From Sulfurovum sp. (GTDB lineage: Bacteria; Campylobacterota; Campylobacteria; Campylobacterales; Sulfurovaceae): DNA of 48,777 nt. Position numbers and translations under genes: made by a program. Shown in pieces: positions 9,122 through 17,844 of the stretch. Location: contig JADGDL010000009.1 of assembly GCA_016744875.1 (NCBI GenBank), positions 13,096 to 61,872 on the forward strand. The letters are read 5' to 3'. How positions within the stretch are numbered: the first letter of the stretch is position 1; each line of letters begins with the position of its first letter. The notes under the pieces are model-generated. The model was not told the DNA's origin, ran no database searches, and saw only the letters and a program-made list of their open reading frames with translations.

Positions 9122-9212
9122 CATTTACACAGGAGGTATCCCCAACATACATCGCTTTAGACTCATGAGGAAAACCCAAAAACAAACTTAAAACTATAAT
9201 TTTATTAATCAT
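9076..9212 (-). pseudogene. Decayed 5' fragment of a multiheme cytochrome c gene
   Basis: On the reverse strand from an ATG at 9212 the frame gives a signal peptide and then MYVGDTSCV, matching TYVGEQSCV of the intact octaheme cytochrome at 4978-7176. One base is then missing: shifting frame at TGTGTAAATGTCAT restores the heme site and gives CHSDEFNSWKGSSSA before a TGA at 9078-9076. The intact protein reads CHANEMHAWKGSHHDM at the same place. So about 135 bases of a paralogue survive, with a frameshift inside the first CXXCH and an early stop. The rest of the gene is absent; the second MscS gene occupies the downstream DNA. Not expected to make a functional product. Confidence 0.75.
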
Positions 9213-9307
9213 TTATATACTTTTCTTTAAGATGTTCTATTTTATATAAAGCTTAATATAATTAAAGTGAATAAGAGTATACTAATCTATTAACTAAAAG
9301 GATACCC

Positions 9308-10099
9308 ATGAAACATCGTCATCTTTTACTTTCAACACTCTGTTCAAGTTTACTTATTGCGGGGGGAGATATAGCACCTGCTCCCGTTGAACCTATCATA
9401 CAAACTGCACAAGAAGAAGTGAGTGCATGGTCTTATGAACTAGAGCCTTACTTGTTTGTCAGCTCAATGACAGGCCCTGCTAAAATAGGTCGTACACCAA
9501 CACTCGAAATCGATATGGACTTCGGTTCTATTTTAGAAAACCTTGATATGGGTGCAATGGTACACTTTGAAGCACATAATACAAATGGCTGGGGTTATTG
9601 GCTAGACTATGGCTTTATGGACCTTTCTAGTGATATCACAGGCCCTGTTGGTGGTGTAACTAACGCTAGGGTACGTCAAGGTATTTTAGAAGCCTTTGCA
9701 TTATATAGACAACCATTAGCAAACGGTCACTTTGACTATCTTGCAGGTATAAGATGGTGGGATAATGATTTTGATGTAAAACACAATACATTACCAGTTG
9801 ATGTAAAAATCGATGAAAGTTGGGTAGACCCAGTTATTGGTGGTAGATGGACAACAAATATCAATGAGAGTTGGATATTTAGCCTACATGGAAGCATTGG
9901 TGGATTTGGTGTATCATCTGAGCTCACTGCTAGTGGTGCAGTAGCTCTAAGATATGTTATCAACGATTTAGTTGATCTTGACCTACAATACAAAGCACTT
10001 TGGGCAGACTACGAAAGTGGTACGCGTGGGACACAAGACTATTTCTCATATGATGTAACAACACATGGTCCAGTTGTAGGTGTGATTTTTAAATTTTAA
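9308..10099 (+). CDS. Outer-membrane beta-barrel protein
   Basis: A 263-residue protein with a signal peptide (cleavage near LIA-GG) and AAAAGGATACCC before the ATG. The body is made of amphipathic strands rich in Trp, Tyr, Gly and Asp (GWGYWLDYGFMDLSS, LAGIRWWDNDFDV, DPVIGGRWTT) and ends in VVGVIFKF with a terminal Phe, as in BAM substrates. The SILENLDMGAMVHFEA stretch is characteristic of a widespread small outer-membrane protein family and has a counterpart in the barrel at 527-1261. No transport substrate can be inferred. It is convergent with batD, with 3 bases between the stops, and its terminator lies inside the batD end (10109-10138). Confidence 0.8.
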   Translation: MKHRHLLLSTLCSSLLIAGGDIAPAPVEPIIQTAQEEVSAWSYELEPYLFVSSMTGPAKIGRTPTLEIDMDFGSILENLDMGAMVHFEAHNTNGWGYWLDYGFMDLSSDITGPVGGVTNARVRQGILEAFALYRQPLANGHFDYLAGIRWWDNDFDVKHNTLPVDVKIDESWVDPVIGGRWTTNINESWIFSLHGSIGGFGVSSELTASGAVALRYVINDLVDLDLQYKALWADYESGTRGTQDYFSYDVTTHGPVVGVIFKF

Positions 10100-10102
10100 C
10101 CT

Positions 10103-11374
10103 TTATTGAGGGTTTATCCATTGCGGTAAACCTTTTTTATCTTCATACTCTTTAGTTAAAAGCTTTGTTCTTAATCTTTCTAAACCTTCTCTAAACGCTT
10201 CTCTCTCAAAAGTTTGTTCATCCTTAACCATAGCAGTATTTAACTGATTTAGACTTTCTGATAAAGTAGGTTCAAGCGCTACAACTCCATGCATACCACC
10301 TCTTGAAAGTTCCGGGGAGATACTTAATAACCATTGAGTATACTCTTTGTCTATATCTCGTAGGTCCCCTACTTGAATTGTTTTTTGTAAATGCTCAAAT
10401 ATACCTTCTTCACTATTTTCATGTGCCATTTTTCTTTCTAACCTGCATGCTTTAATTTTAGAGGCAAATAAAATATAGGACAGCACTAGTAAAACAAGTA
10501 TCACTCCTAAGTAAAGTAATAGTTGTTTCTGTTTAGCATGCTTTGCATCAATAGCCACCTGCGGGTCAGGTAGTATTTCAAAGGTCATTTCTGGCACTTT
10601 TTCAATATGTAATTTCTCTGTGACACTGTTATACCATACACGCTCTTGAGAAGGGAGTGTCACATTCCCTTCAACACTTGCTACAAATGTAAAACTATCG
10701 GTTCTTGAAACATCATATTTACCCTTCATTCCACTTTGAAGTTCTGGCTCTTTTGGGTAAACACGCATGAAGCTATTTGCACTATATACCACTGGAGAAA
10801 ATAATATATCTGGTATGCCATTGGCACGTTGTGTGATACTTAGCTCAACGGCATCTCCTACAATTATCTGCTTTTTTTGCGGCTGGACTTTACTCTCTAA
10901 GACAAAATTATCGGTAACAAGTACAAACTGATTATCTTTTACACCTTTAGGTGATTTGACTTCAAATGAAAAACCATCACTTTTGAGTGCAAACTCCTTT
11001 TTGGGCTGTCCATACCCCATAGACGCAGTGAAACTTATCAGAACGGAAGGTATCTTTATTATTCCTGCTTGAAGTGCATAAAGTTCATAGTCATAATGGA
11101 CCATCTGCCAATCTTCACTATCAACCTCTTCTTTTCCTAAGTAAGATGCACTTTGAGGTGCTTGTATGATGTACTTATTTGATGCGGGGAATGTTATCTT
11201 CGCATCTGTGATACTAAATGCATTGGAGAGTATCTCTACCGCTACAGTGCGCTTCTGAGAGGTAAATATAGTTTCATTTTTAGGCACAAATACACGTACT
11301 TTAGCATCTACTGCCCATAGAGGTAAAACAGTCACAAGATATAAAAGTAAAGACTGAAGTATTCTACTTAACAT
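10103..11374 (-). CDS. batD: BatD-like oxygen-tolerance protein
   Basis: A 423-residue protein with a signal peptide (about residues 1-22, cleavage near LWA-VDA), periplasmic beta-rich domains typical of BatD (KVRVFVPKNETIFTSQKRTVAVEI; FVLESKVQPQKKQIIVGDAVELSI), and one membrane helix near residues 285-305 (LLLYLGVILVLLVLSYILFA) followed by a cytoplasmic helical tail. In Bacteroides, Leptospira and related bacteria bat genes are linked to aerotolerance and stress resistance; the mechanism is not settled. Last gene of the seven-gene moxR-bat operon; its start overlaps the end of the TPR gene by 11 bases. Identification rests on order as well as sequence. Confidence 0.8.
   Translation of the reverse strand: MLSRILQSLLLYLVTVLPLWAVDAKVRVFVPKNETIFTSQKRTVAVEILSNAFSITDAKITFPASNKYIIQAPQSASYLGKEEVDSEDWQMVHYDYELYALQAGIIKIPSVLISFTASMGYGQPKKEFALKSDGFSFEVKSPKGVKDNQFVLVTDNFVLESKVQPQKKQIIVGDAVELSITQRANGIPDILFSPVVYSANSFMRVYPKEPELQSGMKGKYDVSRTDSFTFVASVEGNVTLPSQERVWYNSVTEKLHIEKVPEMTFEILPDPQVAIDAKHAKQKQLLLYLGVILVLLVLSYILFASKIKACRLERKMAHENSEEGIFEHLQKTIQVGDLRDIDKEYTQWLLSISPELSRGGMHGVVALEPTLSESLNQLNTAMVKDEQTFEREAFREGLERLRTKLLTKEYEDKKGLPQWINPQ
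10109..10138 (+). terminator. Rho-independent terminator inside the 3' end of batD
   Basis: On the + strand ggttta (10111-10116) pairs with taaacc (10127-10132), extended by two weaker pairs, and is followed directly by TTTTTT. It ends transcription of the barrel gene while being coding sequence for the last residues of the convergent batD. Confidence 0.7.
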
Positions 11375-12026
11375 CTCCAGCCTCCTGTGTCTGGTACTGA
11401 TACCTAAACTTGTTTTTTAAAAAATCTTTTGGACCAGTTTGTAGTCTATCTAACCAGTTAGGGTTTCCTTTTGCAGTATCTTTATCTGCACTTCTGGTAT
11501 CATCTTCACCCTTACCTTCAGTATTGTCATAAACAACTTCATCTGGCTGCATATCATACATATCACCAATACCTTGCTTTCCATCATTTTCTGGCTCTTT
11601 GAGAATCTTTCTAGCTTTTGCAATGACAAGATTATCTTGTGCCTTTTTAAAGTTGGGGTCTATTTTTAGCACGCGTTCATAGGTTTTAATAGCGTTATCA
11701 TAATCCCCGAGCATTACAAAAGCATTTCCAAGATTATAGGTATCCTCTTTTGTACTTAGGTTTTGATACACAGATTTTGACTTTTTAAAGGCACCATCTC
11801 TATAGTATGATGCCCCTTTAAAAGAGAGACTTTCAAAACTCTCAGCCGCTTTAACATAGTTTCTCTTCTCATACTGCTGATATCCCAATTGATCAGAAGT
11901 TATCAAAAGCCGATTGAATCCACTATCATATACAATCACTAGCCATAGAAGTGAGAGCAGCAACACAGTCCAAAATGGCACAAGAGAAAGATTATTTTTC
12001 ATGTACATTTTCATGAGCGTCTCCAT
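11364..12026 (-). CDS. batC: BatC-like TPR membrane protein
   Basis: A 220-residue protein. A membrane helix lies near residues 15-33 (LVPFWTVLLLSLLWLVIVY), followed by TPR repeats (LGYQQYEKRNYVKAAESFESL; TYNLGNAFVMLGDYDNAIKTYERVLKIDPNFKKAQDNL). The tail is acidic and polar. This matches BatC/BatB-E type TPR partners of the Bat proteins, which are thought to scaffold interactions with the VWA subunits. The frame starts at an ATG at 12026, and an ATG eight codons in (12002) is also possible. It overlaps batB upstream by 16 bases and batD downstream by 11, so translation is probably coupled. Confidence 0.78.
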   Translation of the reverse strand: METLMKMYMKNNLSLVPFWTVLLLSLLWLVIVYDSGFNRLLITSDQLGYQQYEKRNYVKAAESFESLSFKGASYYRDGAFKKSKSVYQNLSTKEDTYNLGNAFVMLGDYDNAIKTYERVLKIDPNFKKAQDNLVIAKARKILKEPENDGKQGIGDMYDMQPDEVVYDNTEGKGEDDTRSADKDTAKGNPNWLDRLQTGPKDFLKNKFRYQYQTQEAGDVK

Positions 12027-12937
12027 AGTTCAGCGATAAACCCTTGTCTAGCCCAAAAAAGTAGTAATAAAAAAATAAGTGGTATCAGAGTATATCCACC
12101 ATCTTCATATTTACTTTTATCTCCTTGGTCTGCGGTTTTAAAGTTTTTATCTATTAAAGAAGATACTTGTCTTACATCACTTCCATCTCTAGCATATTTG
12201 ACATAATGTGCATTCAAAAGCGCACTCGCACTCTTAAAGTCAGTTTCACTAGAGAGTTCTTTTGAAGCTATCTGCCAGAAAATAACATTAAAGCTGTCAT
12301 CAAAACCTTTTTGCATTGCTAGTTTCGCTGACGATGGAGAAAGAGTATCTGTTAGTACAATAATTGTTGAACCTTTTACCTTCAACTCTTTTTTTGCTAA
12401 CATCAGCGCCTCTTGTATGTTATCACCAACTAAAGGCATGATATCGGGACTTAATGCCTGTGCAAAAGTCTGGATAACACTATGATCTTTTGTTAGTGGT
12501 AACACCAAGTGAGCAGTACCACTGTAAGCTATGAGTGCCGACTGAGTATCTGACCTCTGCGCTAAAAGATCTGTTATTTTAATACTTGCTCGCTCCAACC
12601 TGTTTGGCTGAATGTCAGTGGTAAGCATACTCTCTTTCACAGATACTAAAAGGGCTATTTTAGTGTCATCTTTTGTAAAAGGAGACTCTTTTAACTTCCA
12701 ACTGGGACCAGATACTGCCACTACAAGTAAAGATAACACAATACCAAGATGCCAAGGTGTAGCCAGTCGAGAGGCATTTTGTTCCGGTTGCACCAGAAGG
12801 TATTTCAATAATTTTGGAGCAATGACACTTTTCCATTTTTTCTCATCATTCTGCTGTTTTAAAAACCACCATACAAGTACCCATACAGGCAGTAAAAGAA
12901 GTAAGTATTCTGGTCTTAGAAAGTGAAAAGCACTCAT
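12011..12937 (-). CDS. batB: BatB-like VWA membrane protein with degenerate MIDAS
   Basis: A 308-residue protein: N-terminal membrane helices (about 10-26 and 64-78), a VWA domain (about 92-265) and a C-terminal helix. The stretch TDIQPNRLERASIKITDLL and the downstream IVLTDTLSP are as in BatB. In this copy the metal-site motif DxSxS reads S99-V-K101-E-S103, so the Asp and first Ser are replaced; metal binding through the usual MIDAS is unlikely. The start overlaps the batA stop by 4 bases. A role with BatA in an envelope complex is inferred from the operon. Confidence 0.82.
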   Translation of the reverse strand: MSAFHFLRPEYLLLLLPVWVLVWWFLKQQNDEKKWKSVIAPKLLKYLLVQPEQNASRLATPWHLGIVLSLLVVAVSGPSWKLKESPFTKDDTKIALLVSVKESMLTTDIQPNRLERASIKITDLLAQRSDTQSALIAYSGTAHLVLPLTKDHSVIQTFAQALSPDIMPLVGDNIQEALMLAKKELKVKGSTIIVLTDTLSPSSAKLAMQKGFDDSFNVIFWQIASKELSSETDFKSASALLNAHYVKYARDGSDVRQVSSLIDKNFKTADQGDKSKYEDGGYTLIPLIFLLLLFWARQGFIAELWRRS

Positions 12938-13911
12938 TTACTCTCCCTTAAACTCTGTATAAACAGCAGTAACCCATATCCAAGTAAAAGAAAAATGGTC
13001 CCTAGTAATGGGTAAAGAAAGAGATCAAACTTAGGTCTGTGTGTAATCTCTTTTACCTCTTTAGGTTTTAGCTTATCTATCTGTGTGTATATGTCTGAGA
13101 GCTCTTCACTGTTCCAAGCATAATAGAACTTTCCACCTGTAGTCTTTGCTATCTCTTTAAGTGTCTCTGTGTCTATAGGGTGTTCTCCCGCATTTTTAGG
13201 ATCACCAACAGCGATAGGGAAAATGCTCACTCCATTTTTTTGGGCAAGTTTCGCTGCAGTGAGTGGTGGTACTTTGGAACCTGTGTCATCTCCATCACTC
13301 ATCACTATAAGCATACGGTCTGTCACGTTGCTGTCCTGAAACATTTTGACCGCCAATCCTATAGAGTCTCCCATAGCCGTTTGCGGTCCTGCCATACCTA
13401 TATTTAATTCAGAGAGTAAATGATCAAGTGCTGAAAGATCTTGTGTAAACGGTGCCTGTACAAAAGCGGCATTACCAAAAAGGATCAAGCCTATTTTTTC
13501 TCCTTTACGCTCTGTAAAGAAGTCTCCCAACACCATTTTAACTGCTTCAAGCCTATCTATGGCAGTGCCGTTCTTATCCTTAAAGTCTTTTGTTGCCATA
13601 GACCCAGAAAGGTCAATAGCTACTAGTACTTCACGTTGTGATATCTCTTTGGTAAGAGGCTCCCCAATGTATTGAGGTTTAGCCATAGCCATAACAACCA
13701 AGATATATACTAAAACTAATAGTACTTTCTGCAAAAGAGAAGCTCTAGATACCCTATTTGTACTACTAGTTTGGTGGTTTACTGCATCTATATCTTCTTT
13801 AAAACTAATACGAAGTGCTGAACGCTTAGATATGTAGTACCAAGGAGTCCTACTGATAAATACTGGTAAAAGCAGTAGTATAAAAGCCCAAGGGTAAGAA
13901 AATTCAAACAT
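12934..13911 (-). CDS. batA: BatA-like VWA membrane protein
   Basis: A 325-residue protein with an N-terminal hydrophobic segment (residues 2-20), a second helix near 62-77, a VWA domain and a C-terminal membrane helix (about 300-320). The VWA metal-site motif is intact: D100-L-S102-G-S104 (VLVAIDLSGSM), followed by DRLEAVK, GLILFGNAAFVQAP and MLIVMSDGDDTGS. This is the usual BatA layout. The VWA domain would lie on one face of the inner membrane and is expected to bind a partner in a metal-dependent way, possibly remodelled by the MoxR ATPase of the same operon. Overlaps its neighbours by 4-8 bases. Confidence 0.88.
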   Translation of the reverse strand: MFEFSYPWAFILLLLPVFISRTPWYYISKRSALRISFKEDIDAVNHQTSSTNRVSRASLLQKVLLVLVYILVVMAMAKPQYIGEPLTKEISQREVLVAIDLSGSMATKDFKDKNGTAIDRLEAVKMVLGDFFTERKGEKIGLILFGNAAFVQAPFTQDLSALDHLLSELNIGMAGPQTAMGDSIGLAVKMFQDSNVTDRMLIVMSDGDDTGSKVPPLTAAKLAQKNGVSIFPIAVGDPKNAGEHPIDTETLKEIAKTTGGKFYYAWNSEELSDIYTQIDKLKPKEVKEITHRPKFDLFLYPLLGTIFLLLGYGLLLFIQSLRESK

Positions 13912-14401
13912 CTTCTGATACCTTATGTGTTTTTATCCAAAGTGAAACAAACTCTTTTATCATAGTATGATCTGAACTGTTAAAAACGCAGGATTTATCA
14001 TAAAGTAAAGTAGCTATCTGAATTCTAAGGTCTTTACTCACTTTTATTTTTGAATGTTGCTCCATAAAATCCCACCAACTATCTCCAGAAAGTTTCGCTA
14101 TTTGTTCACGTCCATACGCGGCTATGGCTACTCTTTTGGCAAGTGTAAGTAGATGTAATATCTCCTCTTTACTCTGCTCATTGTATCTACCTAACTCCGC
14201 TAAAGCTTCTCTTCTATAAAGAGCTTTTTTATACCGTTTATAGTAACGCATACCAAAATGAAAAAGAAGTGCTAAAAATAAAAGCCCTACGACATACCAT
14301 CCTGGTGCAGGAGGTAAGTATCCTATTGCATTAGGCACGATGATGTCATGCAGATTATCCAGTGATGCGTCAGCAATGGTTTTGTTCATATCTACAGGCA
14401 T
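13904..14401 (-). CDS. DUF4381-type membrane protein of the Bat operon
   Basis: A 165-residue protein with one membrane helix (residues about 33-50, GWYVVGLLFLALLFHFGMRY) preceded by the LHDIIVPNAIGYLPPAPGW motif typical of DUF4381 members in moxR-bat operons. The cytoplasmic part is helical and basic (RREALAELGRY, GDSWWDFMEQHS, IATLLYDKSCVF). No enzyme motif is seen. The start ATG overlaps the stop of the DUF58 gene by one base (TAATG-like junction) and the end overlaps batA by 8 bases. Function unknown; probably a structural partner of the VWA proteins. Confidence 0.82.
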   Translation of the reverse strand: MPVDMNKTIADASLDNLHDIIVPNAIGYLPPAPGWYVVGLLFLALLFHFGMRYYKRYKKALYRREALAELGRYNEQSKEEILHLLTLAKRVAIAAYGREQIAKLSGDSWWDFMEQHSKIKVSKDLRIQIATLLYDKSCVFNSSDHTMIKEFVSLWIKTHKVSEDV

Positions 14402-15336
14402 TAGTTTCGCCCTCGGTTTAGACTCAATTGTTCATAAAGTTGATCAAGTACAGGAAACTCTGTAGATATGGAAAGTACCGGTAACGCATTTTTACGTGAG
14501 AGTTGACCAAAAGTCTCTTTTCTTCCAGTAAGACGTTCTGCATACCTCCGTATAAACTGTTTATCAGAACTATTCACATCCACTGTATCTACACCATCAG
14601 TGAAAAATAAAGAACTTGACTTCACTATCTCTTCTTCCATAGGGTCAAAGACCAGGGCAGCTATCACATCATTATGTACATTAATTCTTGTGATATGTTT
14701 TGCAGTATCTTTATCTAATGCTCGACCATCACCGATGATGACTACAAGATCATCATGTTTAGCCAGTGTAGAGAGAATTTTCAGTGATTTACTAAGAGTA
14801 CCTTTATGATTACTGGCATTTTGAGCACCAAGAAGATGGTTCTGTCTCTCTATCTCTGTCATAATTTGAACAACATTGTTCTTACTTGAGGTGGCTTTGA
14901 AAAATTTAACATCCTCATTATTATAAATAACTGCACCCACTCTGTCACCCATTTCTAGTGCTTTAAATGCCATGAGTGCTGCTGTATGCGCAGCGGAGAC
15001 TGACTTCATGCGTTCTTTACTACCAAAGAACATAGTGTTCATTTGAGAAACAACTAACCAAACATTACGGTCACGTTCTTCATTATAAACACGTATATAG
15101 GGTTTACCCGTTCTTCTTGTGGCTTTCCAGTCCATGTTACGGGTATCATCACCTTGTACGTACTGTTTCATCTCTGAAAAATCCATACCACGACCACGCA
15201 TACCTGACTGATGTCGTCCACTAAGTTTAGTGAGAACTGCAGCATTAGGTCTTATGTTGAAGTTTTTTGGCATGTACCCAAATTTGAGCAATTCACTCAA
15301 TGTTACATAGACACCTTCATCCTGTGTTTTCATCAT
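14401..15336 (-). CDS. DUF58 domain protein of the moxR operon
   Basis: A 311-residue soluble protein. The DUF58 signature is clear near residues 40-80: GRHQSGMRGRGMDFSEMKQY, then VQGDDTRNMDWKATRRTGKPYIRVYNEERDR. The rest is a VWA-like fold (VWLVVSQMNTMFFGS, DLVVIIGDGRALD), again with a non-canonical metal site. DUF58 proteins are constant partners of MoxR AAA ATPases. The gene follows moxR with no intergenic base and overlaps the DUF4381 gene by one base. Confidence 0.88.
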   Translation of the reverse strand: MMKTQDEGVYVTLSELLKFGYMPKNFNIRPNAAVLTKLSGRHQSGMRGRGMDFSEMKQYVQGDDTRNMDWKATRRTGKPYIRVYNEERDRNVWLVVSQMNTMFFGSKERMKSVSAAHTAALMAFKALEMGDRVGAVIYNNEDVKFFKATSSKNNVVQIMTEIERQNHLLGAQNASNHKGTLSKSLKILSTLAKHDDLVVIIGDGRALDKDTAKHITRINVHNDVIAALVFDPMEEEIVKSSSLFFTDGVDTVDVNSSDKQFIRRYAERLTGRKETFGQLSRKNALPVLSISTEFPVLDQLYEQLSLNRGRN

Positions 15337-16308
15337 TTATGCCGGTAGTGCAACCAAACCAAGGATAATATCTATGATATCATCATTACTTATACGCTCG
15401 GACTGTGCTTCATAACTGGGGGTGATACGGTGTCTAAACACATCATTTAACACTGCTCGTACATCTTCAGGCGTTGTATGATCTCGTCCTTGTAACCATG
15501 CATACACTCTAGAACACTGGTCAAGTCCCAGTGATGCTCTAGGACTTACCCCAATATCGATATATGAGGCCAGTTTCTCATCATATTTTTCGGGATAACG
15601 TGTCGCAAAAACTAAGTCTACTATGTACTGCTCTACTATTTCTGTACTTTTAACCTGTGCTATTTCATCACGCGCAGCAAATATCATATCTTGAGTGATC
15701 AACCCATCATTATCTTCTTCTATAGTACCACTTCTTTCTCCACGTACAAGACGAATCACTTCTATCTCTGCATCCTTGGTAGGATACGTAATATTGACAT
15801 GCATTAAAAAACGGTCTTTTTGTGCTTCAGGAAGCGGGTACGTTCCCTCCTGTTCCACGGGGTTTTGTGTTGCCATCACAATGAACAGTTTAGGCATTTT
15901 ATGTGTTTTTCCAGCTACAGTCACTTGTCGCTCCTCCATCGCCTCAAGCATCGCAGCTTGAACTTTAGCAGGGGCTCTATTTATCTCATCTGCCAAGATG
16001 ATATTCCCAAAGATAGGCCCTTCTTCAAAACGAAACTTATACTCACCATTCTCTTCATACATATTTTCCGAGCCTGTAACATCTGAAGGTAAAAGGTCTG
16101 GAGTGAACTGTATACGTGAAAAAGTAGACTCTATAGCGTCAGCCATACCACGAACAGCTCTTGTCTTTGCTAGTCCGGGAAGTCCTTCTACAAGCAAATT
16201 TCCATTAGCCAATAGCCCAATGATAAGTCGTTCGACTATGTTCTCTTGACCGATGATAGAGGCATTCATTCTCTTTTTAAGTAGTTGTATCGATTCGTAG
16301 GGTGTCAT
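15337..16308 (-). CDS. moxR: MoxR-family AAA+ ATPase
   Basis: A 323-residue cytoplasmic AAA+ ATPase. Walker A is GLPGLAKTR (near residue 40), Walker B is IILADEINRAPAKVQ (near 108), with the sensor-1 stretch FIVMATQNPVEQEGTYPLPEAQ and sensor-2 GVSPRASLGL. Family role: chaperone-like ATPase that acts on VWA/MIDAS partners, in this case most likely BatA and the DUF58 protein. It is the first gene of the seven-gene operon on this strand; AAGGAAGAAC lies upstream of the ATG. The gap to the gene at 16344 is only 35 bases and holds no visible terminator, so read-through from the upstream barrel gene is possible. Confidence 0.93.
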   Translation of the reverse strand: MTPYESIQLLKKRMNASIIGQENIVERLIIGLLANGNLLVEGLPGLAKTRAVRGMADAIESTFSRIQFTPDLLPSDVTGSENMYEENGEYKFRFEEGPIFGNIILADEINRAPAKVQAAMLEAMEERQVTVAGKTHKMPKLFIVMATQNPVEQEGTYPLPEAQKDRFLMHVNITYPTKDAEIEVIRLVRGERSGTIEEDNDGLITQDMIFAARDEIAQVKSTEIVEQYIVDLVFATRYPEKYDEKLASYIDIGVSPRASLGLDQCSRVYAWLQGRDHTTPEDVRAVLNDVFRHRITPSYEAQSERISNDDIIDIILGLVALPA

Positions 16309-16343
16309 TGTTCTTCCTTATATATGATAGTCAGTTTTTTACT

Positions 16344-17642
16344 TTAATAATGCCATTGTACATAAACACTATTATAATTGCTTCCGCCTTTGATGCGGCC
16401 AAAACGTGATGAAGACTCAAAAATAGCAGAACGGTGATGAATACTGTATCCAAGCCACATATCATCTAGTTTTTCTCCAAAGACATCCCCCAGATGAAGG
16501 TCTAAAGAAAAATCCAGATAATTTAACAATTGACTGGATCTGTATCCTTTCTCATCCATTTCAGTTTGTTCTATATACGTCACTTCATCAACATAAGAGA
16601 TCCCCTCTGCCACTCCGAAACGTACTTTCCAAGGAAAAGGAATCGTATAATATGCTTTAATGGCAAGTACATACTCTTGTGTTGTATCTTGCACATCAGA
16701 ACTGTGATGAAAAACAAAACCAGGTGTTAAATAGAAATCTAATGGAAACCCAAATATCTCATCTGCAAGAGGATACCCATAAAATATAGATGTGAATTGA
16801 TTATTGTATGGATCTTTTTCAGTATTCCCCGTGATAATATCATTGAGATTAGATGGTGTTGCCCAACCATGTGCCAAGCGCCAATACGGAGAAATATCAA
16901 GGTTTTCTTTCTCTGGTTTATTCTTGTCATTAAAGAAACCTATCCCCAAATGGAGTTCAGCGTCAATATCATCTTCAATATATTGGCTGTCACGTGCTTC
17001 TTGTCCAAGAAATCTAGCTTGTGCTTTAGCCAACAAATATAAGTTTGACCATACATGATATCTGGCTTCCACTCCGATAACAGCATCTATACCTGAGTCA
17101 ATATTTTCTTGGTTTAACCCATAATAATAGCTATTGTATTTTGAAGTATTCCATTGTAACTGTGCATAAGGTTTGTACTCTAAAGAAGCATTTTCAAAAT
17201 GTGCACTGTATCTTAAATTAGAAAATAATCTGCCATGCAGGTCATTCATCCCTTCAAGATCAATGAATTGATTGTGTTTCATTTTATACTGCAGCTGAAA
17301 ACCAACATCATTGGTATCTGCTTGCAGTATGTTCTGATACTCCTCCGGTATATCAACAAAATGCATTCGGGTGATGGCACTCACTCGCCAATCATCTGAC
17401 TCATAAAGTTTTATACCAGACTCTAACCCATGTAAAAAAATGTAATCATTTTCAAAGAAGAGCATGGGAACCAAACTACTGACGGTACTATCTTCTGTCA
17501 CATAAGGTATAGAACCTGTTCTATACACTGCTCCTATTCCCCAATTTTGTTCCTTATAGGTCTTTTCATCATCTGATGGGTCTGCTAAAAGTAATTGACT
17601 TCCTAATAACGCTACAAGTGTAACTAACTTTAAAGTTTTCAT
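16344..17642 (-). CDS. MipA/OmpV-like outer-membrane protein
   Basis: A 432-residue protein with a signal peptide (MKTLKLVTLVALLGSQLLLA). The first strands match the MipA/OmpV family: NWGIGAVYRTGSIPYVTE, then VPMLFFENDYIFLHGLESGIKLYESDDWRVSAITRMHF. The remainder is typical barrel sequence with many Tyr/Trp and a last strand YNSVYVQWHY ending in an aromatic residue. It is longer than ordinary MipA (about 250 residues). MipA proteins can bind murein hydrolase complexes in E. coli, but for such distant members a general porin or structural role is equally likely. No close upstream gene; the 200-base AT-rich gap before it should hold its promoter. Confidence 0.78.
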   Translation of the reverse strand: MKTLKLVTLVALLGSQLLLADPSDDEKTYKEQNWGIGAVYRTGSIPYVTEDSTVSSLVPMLFFENDYIFLHGLESGIKLYESDDWRVSAITRMHFVDIPEEYQNILQADTNDVGFQLQYKMKHNQFIDLEGMNDLHGRLFSNLRYSAHFENASLEYKPYAQLQWNTSKYNSYYYGLNQENIDSGIDAVIGVEARYHVWSNLYLLAKAQARFLGQEARDSQYIEDDIDAELHLGIGFFNDKNKPEKENLDISPYWRLAHGWATPSNLNDIITGNTEKDPYNNQFTSIFYGYPLADEIFGFPLDFYLTPGFVFHHSSDVQDTTQEYVLAIKAYYTIPFPWKVRFGVAEGISYVDEVTYIEQTEMDEKGYRSSQLLNYLDFSLDLHLGDVFGEKLDDMWLGYSIHHRSAIFESSSRFGRIKGGSNYNSVYVQWHY

Positions 17643-17844
17643 TTCTTTCTCTTTTGTCCAATATATGCTTATTTTTAACTAACAAACGCTATACAATATT
17701 CACTTTCTCTATATAGTTTTTTGTTTTGTATAATATCGCATATATTTGTAATATTGGCTATCATAATTACGACAATTATTTTATATAGAATGATTTAAAT
17801 ACCTAACTATTTAAAGCTTATATATGTTTCTTTGGTCTTTCTAT

